A stretch of 64,000 nucleotides of DNA from Nicotiana tabacum (Eukaryota; Streptophyta; Magnoliopsida; Solanales; Solanaceae): NCBI RefSeq assembly GCF_000715075.1, contig NC_134103.1:55048730-55112729 (forward strand). Reading direction: 5' to 3'. Positions 1-9,965 of this stretch are shown here, in pieces. How positions within the stretch are numbered: position 1 is the stretch's first letter; each line of letters begins with the position of its first letter. The notes under the pieces are model-generated. The model saw only the letters and a list, made by a program, of their open reading frames with translations, searched no databases and was not told where the DNA came from. Both the position numbers and the translations under genes were made by a program.

Positions 1-1150
1 TTATTTCTCGAAATGAGGATGTGACTTTATGATCTATACGCATTTGTTGCCTCAAGGCCTGTTACCTCTCGTATTTTCCTTTCCTTGTCTATAGACTCTG
101 TAATACTGTCATTTTTTGATCTACTGTTGTCATTCACATATCACATCTTACTCATAATGCTTCATTAACTCTCTTCTTTTTTCCCTGCTAACATTTCTAT
201 CTATCAATTTATTCTAAAAACATCAACAAGACATTCTTTTTCTTTTAGCTCCCCTTGCTTCATCCACTGGCTCTTCGGGTTGCCTAACATTTTCTCTCTA
301 TTAGGGACGGGAGCCACACTAAGGAAATATTTATCCTTTCCAGGCTTCTAGTGCCTATCTTTGTAATACTCATTTCTAGTTGTACTATGTTAGAGTGCAC
401 CATCTGGGTGTCTCACAAGGAGATCTATTAGCACATTTGCAATATCCTTCGGAAATGTCAACTGGCGCAAACAATCCATCTATCATTTTGGGTTACTCTA
501 ACCCCAGCGGGATCCTGATATCTCGTCCTTATCTCAAACCATATTTGCTAGCTCCCATAGGGCATAACTGAGATGGGTATGGCCAATTGTACATACCTCT
601 GTTACTGTTGAAGGTAACTCAAAATGCTTATATTTCTCTGCCTGAATTGTAAATACTGATACTTTTCATTAACTGGGTGCCTCGTACCCTTCTTCACCTT
701 GCTTATTTTACTTATTGACACTTGTATCTATCTTATAAATCTCTCATTTCTTCTTACCATATGGGTAGATAGATATTCTTGCCTTAAGGATCCTTATCAA
801 GAAGCATACACGTCTTAGTACACACATGATCTGCTAAAGACCTCACATTTACTCATCATAAGCATCATGAAAAATCAAGTTTCTCTGACTCAACTCTTCC
901 ACAGCCACATATAACCTCTTACCATGTGTCTTTTGGATGTAGGTATCATCTTATTACGAATAAAATAGAATTTAGGAATTTGAATTCCTACGACTGAGCT
1001 CTACCACACGATCTGGAGTAAGAAGAAAGACCGACAGTCCTAAATGCCCTGTAGCTAGGAATAAGTGTGGTACACAACACACCCATAAACAAGACGCTAC
1101 AAGACACGGCTTGTAGAATTCATAGGACAAAACTGCTCTGATACCACTTT
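1..1150 (-). mobile_element. L1: internal region of a non-coding LTR element (LARD-like), partial
   Basis: This is the 5'-proximal internal part of a minus-strand LTR element that continues past the left edge of the window. It matches, in the same orientation, the blocks at 21437-22553, 30600-31816 and 38500-39349, and in reverse complement 54844-56000. No gag or pol motif is visible in any frame, and the reading frames are short and full of stops. The shared blocks identify the family; coding capacity is neither seen nor inferred. It ends at a primer binding site complementary to initiator Met-tRNA, next to the LTR that starts at 1151. Confidence 0.75.
1135..1146 (-). other. Primer binding site of L1 (iMet-tRNA type)
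   Basis: The plus strand reads GCTCTGATACCA, the reverse complement of TGGTATCAGAGC. That is the usual plant retrotransposon primer site pairing with the 3' end of initiator Met-tRNA. It lies four bases from the LTR edge at 1151 and fixes the element on the minus strand. Confidence 0.85.
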
Positions 1151-3253
1151 TGTATCTAAACCGATGGGCCGCGACGGACACCCGGTACCTTACTCAACTG
1201 AGTACCAACATAACGTATCTTTTCGTATCTTACTATCATAGGTAAATGAGTTGGAGAGGCTGTTGTGATAAAAGTAGAATAAAACATGAGGAAATACTCG
1301 ATATTGGACGACTGAACATGTAATCCAAACTTATACATATGGCATACGGGCCTATAAGACCAAAATGATCACTCGTATACTGAACATAGGCCGACAAGGC
1401 CATACAATCTGTCACGTATATGACATATGTCTACAAGCCTCTAAGAGTAGATAAACGTCATAAGGCCGGGACAGGGCCCCGACATACCAATCAATACGTG
1501 TACAACGCTTACTGACCAAATAAGCAACTCCGGAACAAATGGAGCGTACCAACACCTTCCGCTGAGCTGATATCCTACTTGAAGGACTCTCAACCTGTCA
1601 TTCGGAACCTGCAGGCATGAAACGCAGCATCCCCAGGCAAAAGGGACGTCAGTACAAATAATGTACCGAGTATGTAAGGAATGAAAATTAGTAAATAAAA
1701 GACATAGAGAAACATGGAGTAAAAGACTCAACATGTAAGTTTGAATAGCTCTGTGAATCATATTTATAATGTCATGCGTATGCATATAAATGTCATACCA
1801 TGCATAGATATATGCGTTCATAACATCATCAAGCCTCTGAGGGCATCCCATCATATCATCTCGGCCACTGTGGGCAAATCATCAACGTATACCAACTGAT
1901 CAGGTGGTGGTGCGTATATAACGCCATAATCTTTTCCCATATCCCATATACATATAATATACGCGTATATAACGCCATCTGGTCATGGGTCAATGTACAT
2001 ATATAAATGCATGAAATGCATAGAAAATACGTTAATAAGATTTCTCGGAATGTCATAAAATCAATATGCCTTTCGGATAAACTTTATCAAATATGTATTT
2101 TTCTAAGACCCATGAACAGAAGATATAATAATAATTCACATGGGGAATCAAGAATATACACACCCCTAGGACTTCTATGAATAGAGTCATTTATGAAAAT
2201 TGTGCGTTTACTCATTTCATTTGTATCGTATGGATCACGCCAAAAAGAAAGAAGGGATAGACTTAACATACCTGAGGTGGTTCTCTGGACAATCCCTCTA
2301 ACATACGACAATTACAACAAAACACGTGACAGCAAGATCGGAGTAGGGATAAATCCGTATAATATTCTTGAGAAAGATTTTACCGTACTCTTTTAGAATC
2401 GCAAATCCCATGTTTCTATAATATTAAGTAGTCTTCGTATGAAATATTGAAGCAATCACGTTGCTATTGCAAATTATCATGCTGCTTATAGAATTTTGTG
2501 GGTTGTATGAATTCTTTTGGTGGCTTTCCCATCCGTTACTTGTAGATGCATCTCTTTTAATGAAGTAAAGAGGTCTTTTAAAGTTGTGAGCTCCAACCGT
2601 TCCTGAAGAATAGATATAAGAATTTTCATTTTGTGAATTTAGAGAGGTTCTCTTAACCTTTGGGAGTGGGCCCCACTTAGGATGACTTAGCCACCCAAAA
2701 TGCCACCTAATTTCCTAAACAAGAGTCACTGTTTGGGCTATAATTAAGACCCCCTGGGCTGCCACGTTAGGAGCTTATCAAGTTTATCCAAAATAATTGA
2801 CCCCTTTCCTTAATTAACTTATTAATTCCTCACTAATCCAATAATTAATCAATTACCCATATAATTAAGAATTATCCCAAATTACTTAAAATACTACTCA
2901 CTTTTAACATACCTTGTACACCTCACTATCATGGTCATGTGGTACTTTGTATGGCACAAGTCAATAAATACCGGGTATTATAGCTTGGACCGTATTTTAT
3001 CTCTAAATGTCAAACTTCGACGAAATTCATTTTCTTCGATTTGCTTACCCCCTCACTTTCACGAATTTACTTATCACTTATTTGAAATAGGGTAATATTT
3101 ATAATTTCAAAATAGATCTCATTCTCGAGCTTACGTCGATTAACTTACGATGAAACTTTAACATACGAAAATGCGGGATGTAACATCTCATTTCCGAGCA
3201 TTCATCAATTTACTTATGGCATACTTTCACGTATGAAAATATGGGGTGTAACA
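1151..3253 (-). repeat. 5' LTR of L1 (about 2.1 kb)
   Basis: In element orientation the LTR starts TGTTACACCCC at 3253. It ends near 1151, just before the primer site. It aligns by eye with the L5 LTRs at 45788-47557 and 58872-60822 and with 31817-33854. It contains the LTR hairpin box shared by several families at 1607-1655 and an AG|GTATGTTAAG-like site near 2263-2276. Right of 3253 the sequence changes to an unrelated LTR fragment, so 3253/3254 is the insertion edge. No gene is present in this stretch. Confidence 0.8.
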
Positions 3254-4051
3254 ATTTTAGAGTCTCGGTTTGGCTTCTTTGAGGTAAGTATCTTGCCTAA
3301 CCTTTTGTGGGGGAACTACCCCTTAGGATTTGAGTCGTTTGTGCTATTTGTGTCATGTGAAAGCCGTGTACGCAAGGTGACGAGTACGTACTCGAGCTTA
3401 TATGTGAAAAATTGACCGGCTTAGACTCTTAGGCTTCTTGCATGTAATTATTTGGAATTGTTAGTACATGTTATATCTTTTATTCGTCATGTCTACTATC
3501 ACATGCTTTATTTGAAGTCGTTGTTATATGTCACATTCTTTACTTGTCGAGTTTGGTCTTATATGCTTTATTTGAACTTGTTATCATTTCATCATTATGT
3601 GATTTAATTTATTGTGGAGTTACTCTTAGTTGAAATTGTTGTTACATGATATCCTTTTGTTGCCGAGTTAATCTCATGTATTTAGACGTAGTGCTAGTTC
3701 GTGCCATCACTTTCATTGTTAGCCTATTCATACACTAGAATCTGAAGTTTGCCATTTCATAGAAATACATTCCCTATTGAGTTTATCCTTAAACAATTAA
3801 TTGGGATAGAGGTTATCGAAAGTCATTAATCTATTTTAATTGAAGTTGTGTTTAAAGGGGGTGTTGTTCCTTGTTAAGCTACTTTCCCGTTCATTTTGTT
3901 GCTATTGAAATTTTATACACATTGTGTTGAGCCGTGGGCTATTTGTTGTGAAAATATTGATATTTTTGGATCTTTGGAAAGGTTGTGGCCTATGGGCACT
4001 TGTGATACGAGTTGATATGTCGTGTTGTTGTGATATTAGCACATGTGAATT
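3254..4051 (+). repeat. Left part of an LTR fragment split by T1
   Basis: Non-coding sequence that resumes at 19840 once T1 and its duplicated target are removed. The far end at 21436 closes with GGGTCGTGACA, an LTR-type terminus related to the solo LTR at 33966-37352. The left end is abruptly replaced by the L1 LTR, so the start of this LTR is missing. No gene is seen. The GTACGCAAGGTGACGAGTAC segment near 3370-3390 resembles other Solanaceae LTRs, from memory. Confidence 0.55.
4047..4051. repeat. Target-site duplication of T1, left copy (GAATT)
   Basis: GAATT lies directly before the TGTAACACC start of the LTR at 4052. The same five bases follow the TGACA end of the distal LTR at 19834. 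Matching 5-bp duplications are the signature of a single integration event, so everything from 4052 to 19834 is one composite insertion. Confidence 0.8.
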
Positions 4052-4235
4052 TGTAACACCCCAGAAAATTTCTAAGTACTTAAGTGTAAAGCCCTGTAAA
4101 ATTTGCAAAGAAACTAATGTTTTATGGTGCCGGACTAGGCTTACATGTTTGAGGATTGTAGAACGGCTCGAACTTTTTTGGGCTGAACAATGTATCGGAA
4201 AGCAAAGGAAAATTTTGGCGGAAGAGCGCGTTTAT

Positions 4236-4495
4236 GCGGTCCATTATGCGATGGCATAATCACTCTGCGGGCCGCATAATGGCCGCGAAAGTATGCCGGA
4301 GAGGGCCAAATCTGGCAGCTGCTATGTGGTTGACTATGCGACAGCATAACTGTTATTCGGTGCATTATGCGAGCGCATAATAGTTATGCGGAACGCATAG
4401 TGACCGCATACACAGACAGATTTTTGATCATTTTGTCAGCAATTATGCGACCGATATATTGTCCGCATAACCACTATGCGGTCGCATATGCGACC
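4236..4495. repeat. Palindromic GCATAA/TTATGC block in the Tekay LTR
   Basis: The block is dense in short inverted motifs built from TATGCGG, CCGCATA and GCGGTCGCATA, so many GC-containing hairpins could form in otherwise AT-rich DNA. Equivalent blocks occur at 11994-12255 (3' LTR), 15845-16010 (inverted T2 LTR) and, as a remnant, 41281-41335. It lies in the first part of the LTR, where U3 control sequences are expected. Any regulatory role is inference. Confidence 0.6.
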
Positions 4496-5310
4496 ACAGA
4501 ACCGTTCCGAAGCTCTATTTTTGGGTTTCTAAAACTCGACCCTATTTCGTTAAATACATTCTTTGAGCCATTTTTGAACCATAATCTGATATTTTAGAGT
4601 GAGAGAGAGTGCCCTAGAGTGAGAAGGTGTTCTTCAATAATTATTCTTCAATTCTGGCCAACGTTTTGGAAGATTAAGAAGGGAAACTCACTAGGTCTTC
4701 ATCCTAAAAGTAAGATTCTACACCCTAACCCTCACTTTCAAATTTTGTGTAGAATTGGATAATTAGCAAGATAATTTCTGGACATGAGGGTTGTTTATTT
4801 ACATGCATGTGATATCAAGGGGTGTAGGAAGATTGTTGAACTAGGCATGGTAAATATTGGATTGTGGGATAATGGAATTCTCCATAAAAGGGCCTGGAAA
4901 CCTTATGCACACCTTGTGTTTGATAAAATACTCAAATGAGCTAGAACCATGATCATCTTCCTAATTTTGGTTCAATTTGTTATATTTCTAAAATAGATTG
5001 AAGTTGCTAAGAATTCCGGAACATTTAGAGTGTAAGGAAGCTCAAGTGAGGTATGTTGACTAAACTCTTCTTTAAGAATTGGAATTCCCAATATCCTTGT
5101 AAGTTCCGAGATGTTGATTATAAATGGAGTATTCCGATAAGTTTTGTGATGAAGATATATGTTCAATGCGTGTTTCAAATGCTCTTATCATATTGCATTA
5201 TAAATTGAGGATGTGTCCCAAACTATGGATTATGTATCCACATGTTATAATTTCTAGTCGTGATTTATGTGAAAGTTATTATGCCAAGTTGTGTAGATAT
5301 TTTGATTGTG

Positions 5311-5790
5311 ATACACCTCCACCCGCATACTTTGGGGTGAGGCGGCATGACCACTTTGTATGGGGATTATGGTATAGAGATTGTGATTGTGACACACCTC
5401 CACCCGCATATATATTGGGGTGAGGCGGCATGACCGCTTTGTGTAGGGATTATGGTATTGTGGGACTGCACCTTCACCCGCTTACATAGGGGTGAGGTGG
5501 TACGACCGCTTTGTGTATAGTTTTGGTATTTTGGTGGCACCACCACCCGCATACATTGGGGTGAGGCGGCAGAGCCGCTTTGTATTGGCATTGGTATCGT
5601 TGATGCATTTCCACCCGCATACATTGGGGTGAGGCGGCATAGCCGCTTTGTGTAAGTTCTTGGTACTGTGGTTATACATCCACCCACATACATTGGTGTG
5701 AGGCGGCAGGGCCGCTTGATTAGAGTTGTGGTATTGTACGTACACTTCCACTTGCATACATCGGGTGAGGCGGCGGGGACGCTTTGTGTG
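5311..5790. repeat. Minisatellite inside the Tekay LTR, 67-83 bp units
   Basis: The motif TGAGGCGG(C) recurs at 5338, 5421, 5493, 5562, 5630, 5699 and 5766, giving spacings of 83, 72, 69, 68, 69 and 67 bp. Each unit pairs TGAGGCGGCATGACCGCTTT with CACCTCCACCCGCATACA. Related arrays lie in the T1 3' LTR (about 12525-13050), the T2 LTR (minus, 14553-15010) and the T4 LTR (43915-44175). The units create long frames on the opposite strand that are not genes. Confidence 0.85.
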
Positions 5791-5970
5791 AAGATGGTTA
5801 CAGAGGATCTCATCTTAAATCCTATAAATGTTATTGATAGCTTTTAATAAGCTTGCTATGGTTTAAGTGGTTATCTATATTATTCTATTATTGCACTGGT
5901 TCATCATATTCATCTTGTATTTCCGAATTCTTAAATTAGTGTTTAGTTTTCATACTAGTACTATTCTACG

Positions 5971-6022
5971 GTACTGACGTCCCTTTTGCTGGGGGCGCTG
6001 CCTCTTTTAAATGGATGCAGGT
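5971..6022 (+). promoter_or_regulatory. Conserved LTR hairpin box (Tekay version)
   Basis: It starts GTACTGACGTCCCTTTTGCT, continues through GGGGGCGCTG, and ends with a possible stem between CTGC(A)TC and GATGCAG followed by GT. The same arrangement occurs at 13241-13292 and 19381-19432, in T4 (43683-43732, minus) and in the non-coding L family (for example 47202-47249 and 60329-60375). Conservation across different LTRs suggests an RNA-level or promoter-proximal role. The closing CAG|GT also reads as a splice donor. Confidence 0.55.
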
Positions 6023-6504
6023 AGTTCCACAGTACGAGATATTGATCAGTGATAGCAGCACACCTTCTTCCCAGCTGACTTGGTGAGCCCCACTTCATCC
6101 CGGGGTCATGTATCTTTTGTTCTTTGTGTATTTTGTTTGAGGTATAGTCGGGGCCTTATTGCCGGCATTATCATTGTACTCATCTTTATCTATAGAGGCT
6201 CCGTAGACATAGTGTGGGTTGTATAATGGTGCTGGGGTAGTCAAACTCGTGTGTTGTGCTTGAATTACTATTTCCACTTCAGATTATGAAAAATGTGTAT
6301 CGAATTGAGACTTTAAAATAAAGTAACTGATGGTAAGAAATTGGTATTGCAGACATGATCACTTTATGTGTTGATTAACGAAAACATATATATTCTCACT
6401 ATTCATGAATGAGTTTTGGTAGAAGGAAATCTAATAAGATTGCTCGGGCGGGTTCACATGGTTGAGCGCTGATTGCGCTCCTCGGTTTTGGGGCATAAAA
6501 AACT

Positions 6505-6517
6505 TGGTATTAGAGGC
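6505..6517 (+). other. Primer binding site of T1 (decayed iMet type)
   Basis: TGGTATTAGAGGC lies four bases after the LTR end and matches the iMet-tRNA primer site TGGTATCAGAGC with a C-to-T change and a shifted end. It confirms plus orientation. Confidence 0.8.
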
Positions 6518-6720
6518 TAAGGTTTTAAAGTATCCTAGGATGTCTCGGAACCGTGTCTAGTAGAGTCCTTATTATCGGTGTGTTGTCGACCACATCTAGA
6601 ATTAGGATGCTACATGGGCATTTAGGAATAATACCCTTCTTTCTTGTTCTTGATCGTGCGATAAAGCTGGTTGTAAGATTGTTCCTCCTTTAACTCATGC
6701 GTTGCTCTAATTTTCAGTAC

Positions 6721-7890
6721 ATGGCACCTAAGAAGAAGGCAAGAACTGGCCAAAGAGCCAATGTCACCCCAGGAGTGACAGTTTACCGTATAATTGATGA
6801 TGCGGGTGAGAACGCGAGGAGTGAAAATATTCCTCCAGTTACTACACTGCTTGACTCTACTACAACTGATCAGACCGCACCTGTCCCTACACCTACAGAA
6901 GGTGCAACGGTTCCTCCAACTGATATTCCAGTTCCACCTCCAGCTCCAGCTTCCGATTCAGGTGTGTCTGATATTGATATTAGGGGAGCCATACAAATGT
7001 TTACACAGATAGTGGCTTCTCAGGCCCAGAGATCGAGTGTTGGGCGTACTTCTTCCAGTCATCCAGGGGAATCTGCTAGTTCCAGGGTGAACAAGTTTCT
7101 TCAGTTAGATCCTCCGGTGTTTATGGGTATTGATGAGATGCACAAAACTCTCCGGGTTATGTATGCTACAGAGACGAAGGGAGTAGAGTTGGCCTCCTAC
7201 CGCCTGAAAGGGGTGGCCTATTCTTTGTTTGAGTTGTGGGAGGAATCCCGTGAAGAGGGAAGCCCTCCGGCAAGGTGGGGTAAGTTCACAGATGCCTTTA
7301 TGGATCATTTCTTGCCTGCCGAAACTAAGGCAGCTCGTGCCGCTGAGTTTGAAAGCCTGAAGCAGGGTAGTATCAATGTGTGGGAGTACCATATGGAGTT
7401 TGCGCGCCTGTCCAAGTATGCTATTCACATGTTGCCCACTATGGCCTTAGCCCCTTGGTTATCAATGAGGCCTCTACAACTGCCTTGAATTTCGATATGA
7501 ACTATGGTAAGATGGTGGCATTTGCCCAAGCCACAAAGACCCGCAAATTGAAGAATAGAATGGAGCGTCAGAGTAGAAGCAAGGCCCGGTCATCGGGCAA
7601 CTTTGGTGGTTCTTCCGGTGGTAGTGGTGGTAGGTCGGCATTCAAGGGAGCGCCATCAGGACCATCCCAATCATTCGCCCAGTCTTCGATGGGTGCACAA
7701 TGATCTGGACCTAGTTAGGGCAACATGGGACCCCACCAGCAGGGTCGACCCGACAGAAGGTTTCAACAGCGGAGGCTTCCATGCCCTAAGTGTGGGAAGT
7801 TGCACTTTGGGTCCTGTTTCATGGACCTACCAGTATGCTATGGGTGTGGTTTGAGGGGTCACATTTAGATAGATTGTCGCTCGTCCCTCC
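6721..7890 (+). pseudogene. T1 gag pseudogene (capsid and zinc knuckles)
   Basis: Gag forms the virus-like particle and binds element RNA. The start at 6721 gives MAPKKKARTGQ; the T2 copy starts the same way, and a CAG stands just before the start in both. The basic start resembles a nuclear localisation signal. The capsid-like part contains RVNKFLQLDPPVF and a FTDAFMDHFLPAETKAARAAEF segment. Next to T2, T1 lacks 30 bp in frame after PPVF. A further deletion near 7440 removes part of the capsid end and shifts frame, so the rest is read from about 7450. Two knuckle-like cysteine sets, CPKCGK and CYGCGLRGH, lie near 7785-7870 and are followed by an in-frame TAG. Inactive. Confidence 0.85.
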
Positions 7891-8095
7891 GAAATATGGG
7901 CAGAGGTGCGGCACCGCCAGCTAATTCTACAGCTACTACATCCACAACACCTCCAGCTCGAGGCACCCCAGCACCCGTAAGGTGTGGTGCAACTAGGGGT
8001 AGTGCACAGAATTCGGGAGGACCCAACAGATTTTATGTTATGCGGAGATGTCGGGAATCAGAGGCTTCTCCAGATATTGTCACAGGTATATTGAC

Positions 8096-9434
8096 TATCC
8101 AATCTCTTGATGTATAAGCTCTTATTGATCCCGGTTCCACTTTGTCATATGTCACACCTTATGTTGCTATGTAATTTGGGATAGAACCAGAATATCTTTA
8201 TGAGCCGTTCTCTGTATCTACTCCGGTTGGTGAGTCTATTTTGGCCGCGCGAGTTTATAGTGATTGTGTTGTCACATTGCATGGTCGAGACACTGTGGCC
8301 GATCTTATTGAATTGAGAATGGTCGATTTTGATGTGATAATGGGGATCGATTTGCTTAATTCATGTTTTGCCAAGCTTGATTGCCGAACCAGAACTGTTA
8401 GGTTCGAATTTCCAAATGAGCCAGTTATTGAGTGGAAGGGTGATGATGTGGTGCCAAAGGGTAGGTTTATTTCCTACATTAAGGCCACAAAGATGATCAA
8501 CAAGGGATGTATTTACCATTTGGTCCGGGTTACGGACACCGATGTTGAGGCACCTACATTTGAGTCCGTGACTGTTATGAATGAATTTCCGGGAGTATTT
8601 TCGGATAAACTCCCTGGGATCCTAACAGACAGGGAGATTGATTTTGGGATTAATGTGATGCCATACACGCATCCTATATCTATTCCACCCTATAGAATGG
8701 CACCAGCAGAATTGAAGCAGCTAAAGGAACAATTGAGAGATTTGTTAAAAAAGGGTTTTATCCGGCCAAGTGTGTCGCCTTGGGGCGCACCGGTCCTTTT
8801 TGTAAGAAAGAAAGATGGGTCACTGAGAATGTGTATTGACTATCGACAACTTAATAAGGTCACAATCAAGAATAAGTACCCACTGCCAAGGATAGATGAT
8901 TTGTTTGATCAATTGCAAGGTGCTGAGTACTTCTCCAAGATTGATTTAAGATCCGGGTATCACCAATTGAAAATCAGGGACCAGGATATTCTGAAAACAG
9001 CTTTTAGAACCCAGTATGGGTATTTTGAATTTTTGGTGATGTCTTTTGGTCTAACAAATTCCCCATCAACCTTCATGGATCTTATGAATCGCGTTTTCAA
9101 GCCATTCCTCGATTCTTTTCTGATAGTGTTTATTGACGATATTCTTCTATATTCACCCAATCGAGAGGACCATGCCGGTCAACTCAGGGCAGTGTTGCAG
9201 ACTCTGTATCAACACCAGTTGTATGTGAAAATTTTGAAATGCGAATTTTTGCTCGAGTCTGTCACATTCTTGGGTCATGTTGTCTCTAGTAAGGGGATTA
9301 AGGTTGATCCTCAGAAAATTGCGGCCGTGAAGAATTGGCCGAGGCCTATAACTCTAACGAAGATTCGCAGTTTCTTAGGCTTAGCTGGATATTACAGAAA
9401 GTTTGTGGAGGGGTTTACTACTCTTCTCCATTGA
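8096..9434 (+). pseudogene. T1 protease and reverse transcriptase pseudogene
   Basis: The aspartic protease remnant near 8110-8150 reads ALIDPGSTLSYVTPY, with stops just before and after it (TAA at 8116 and in VAM-stop-FGIEPE). From 8241 a 397-residue open stretch carries the RT. Recognisable parts are REIDFGI, the fingers segment [39 protein letters not shown] and the catalytic FIDD at residues 297-300 (9129-9140). The frame is lost at about 9425, where four bases are missing relative to T2, so RNase H follows in another frame. The RT core looks undamaged, but the polyprotein is not. Confidence 0.9.
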
Positions 9435-9965
9435 CTAAATTGACGCAGAAGGCAATTAAGTTCCAATGGTCAGATGCTTATGAAAAGAGTTTCCAGGAAT
9501 TGAAAGCAAGATTGACTACAACGCTGGTGTTGACTCTACCAGAGGGTATAGAAGGATTTGTGGTATATTGTGATGTTTCAAGAATCGTGCTTGGGTGTGT
9601 ATTAATGCAACATAGGAAGGTGCTAGATTATGCTTCTAGGCAACTAAAGAATCATGAGAAGAACTATCCAACACATGATTTAGAACTTGCGACAGTGGTA
9701 TTTACATTGAAAATTTGGCATCATTATTTATATGGTGTCCATGTTGATATATTCACGGACCATAAGAGCCTTCAATATATTTTCAAGCAGAAGGAATTGA
9801 ATCTGAGGTAGAGAAGATGGCTTGAGTTACTCAAGGACTACGACATTGATATTCTATATCATCCGGGAAAGGCCAATGTTCTGGCTAATGCTCTTAGCCG
9901 AAAATCTATGGGTAGTTTGGCTCACTTGGAGGCATATTAGAGGCCATTAGCCAAGGAAGTTCACC
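9423..9965 (+). pseudogene. T1 RNase H pseudogene
   Basis: The frame continuing from RT reads SPLTKLTQ, then the RNase H start VVYCDVSR with its catalytic Asp kept. [16 protein letters not shown] supplies the Glu and [12 protein letters not shown] a further Asp. Two TAG stops interrupt it, at 9809-9811 and 9938-9940. The second TAG is also present in T2 (18041-18043, minus), while T4 has CAA there. It is therefore a stop shared by T1 and T2 rather than a private mutation. RNase H would remove the RNA template during reverse transcription. Confidence 0.88.

Larger units (their letters stand above)
4052..6500 (+). repeat. 5' LTR of T1 (about 2.45 kb)
   Basis: Starts TGTAACACCCC. The end is decayed from the expected GGCGTGACA to GGCATAAAA, placed by comparison with the intact end at 19825-19834; most changes are C-to-T or G-to-A. 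The LTR holds a palindrome-rich block (4236-4495), a G-rich minisatellite (5311-5790) and a hairpin box (5971-6022). The matching 3' LTR lacks the section equivalent to about 4760-5328. Apparent reading frames across the minisatellite are by-products of the repeat. Confidence 0.88.

Noticed and set aside
5338..5790. Regularly spaced direct repeats considered as a CRISPR array
   Set aside because: Units are continuous and diverged with no unique spacers, and the context is a plant LTR.
5367..5813. Long reading frame on minus across the LTR minisatellite (and similar ones at 12638-13084, 14555-14945, 43853-44221)
   Set aside because: The frames exist because TGAGGCGG/CACCCGCATAC units lack stops. 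They recur in every LTR array, have no start context and show only Cys/Pro-rich repeats.
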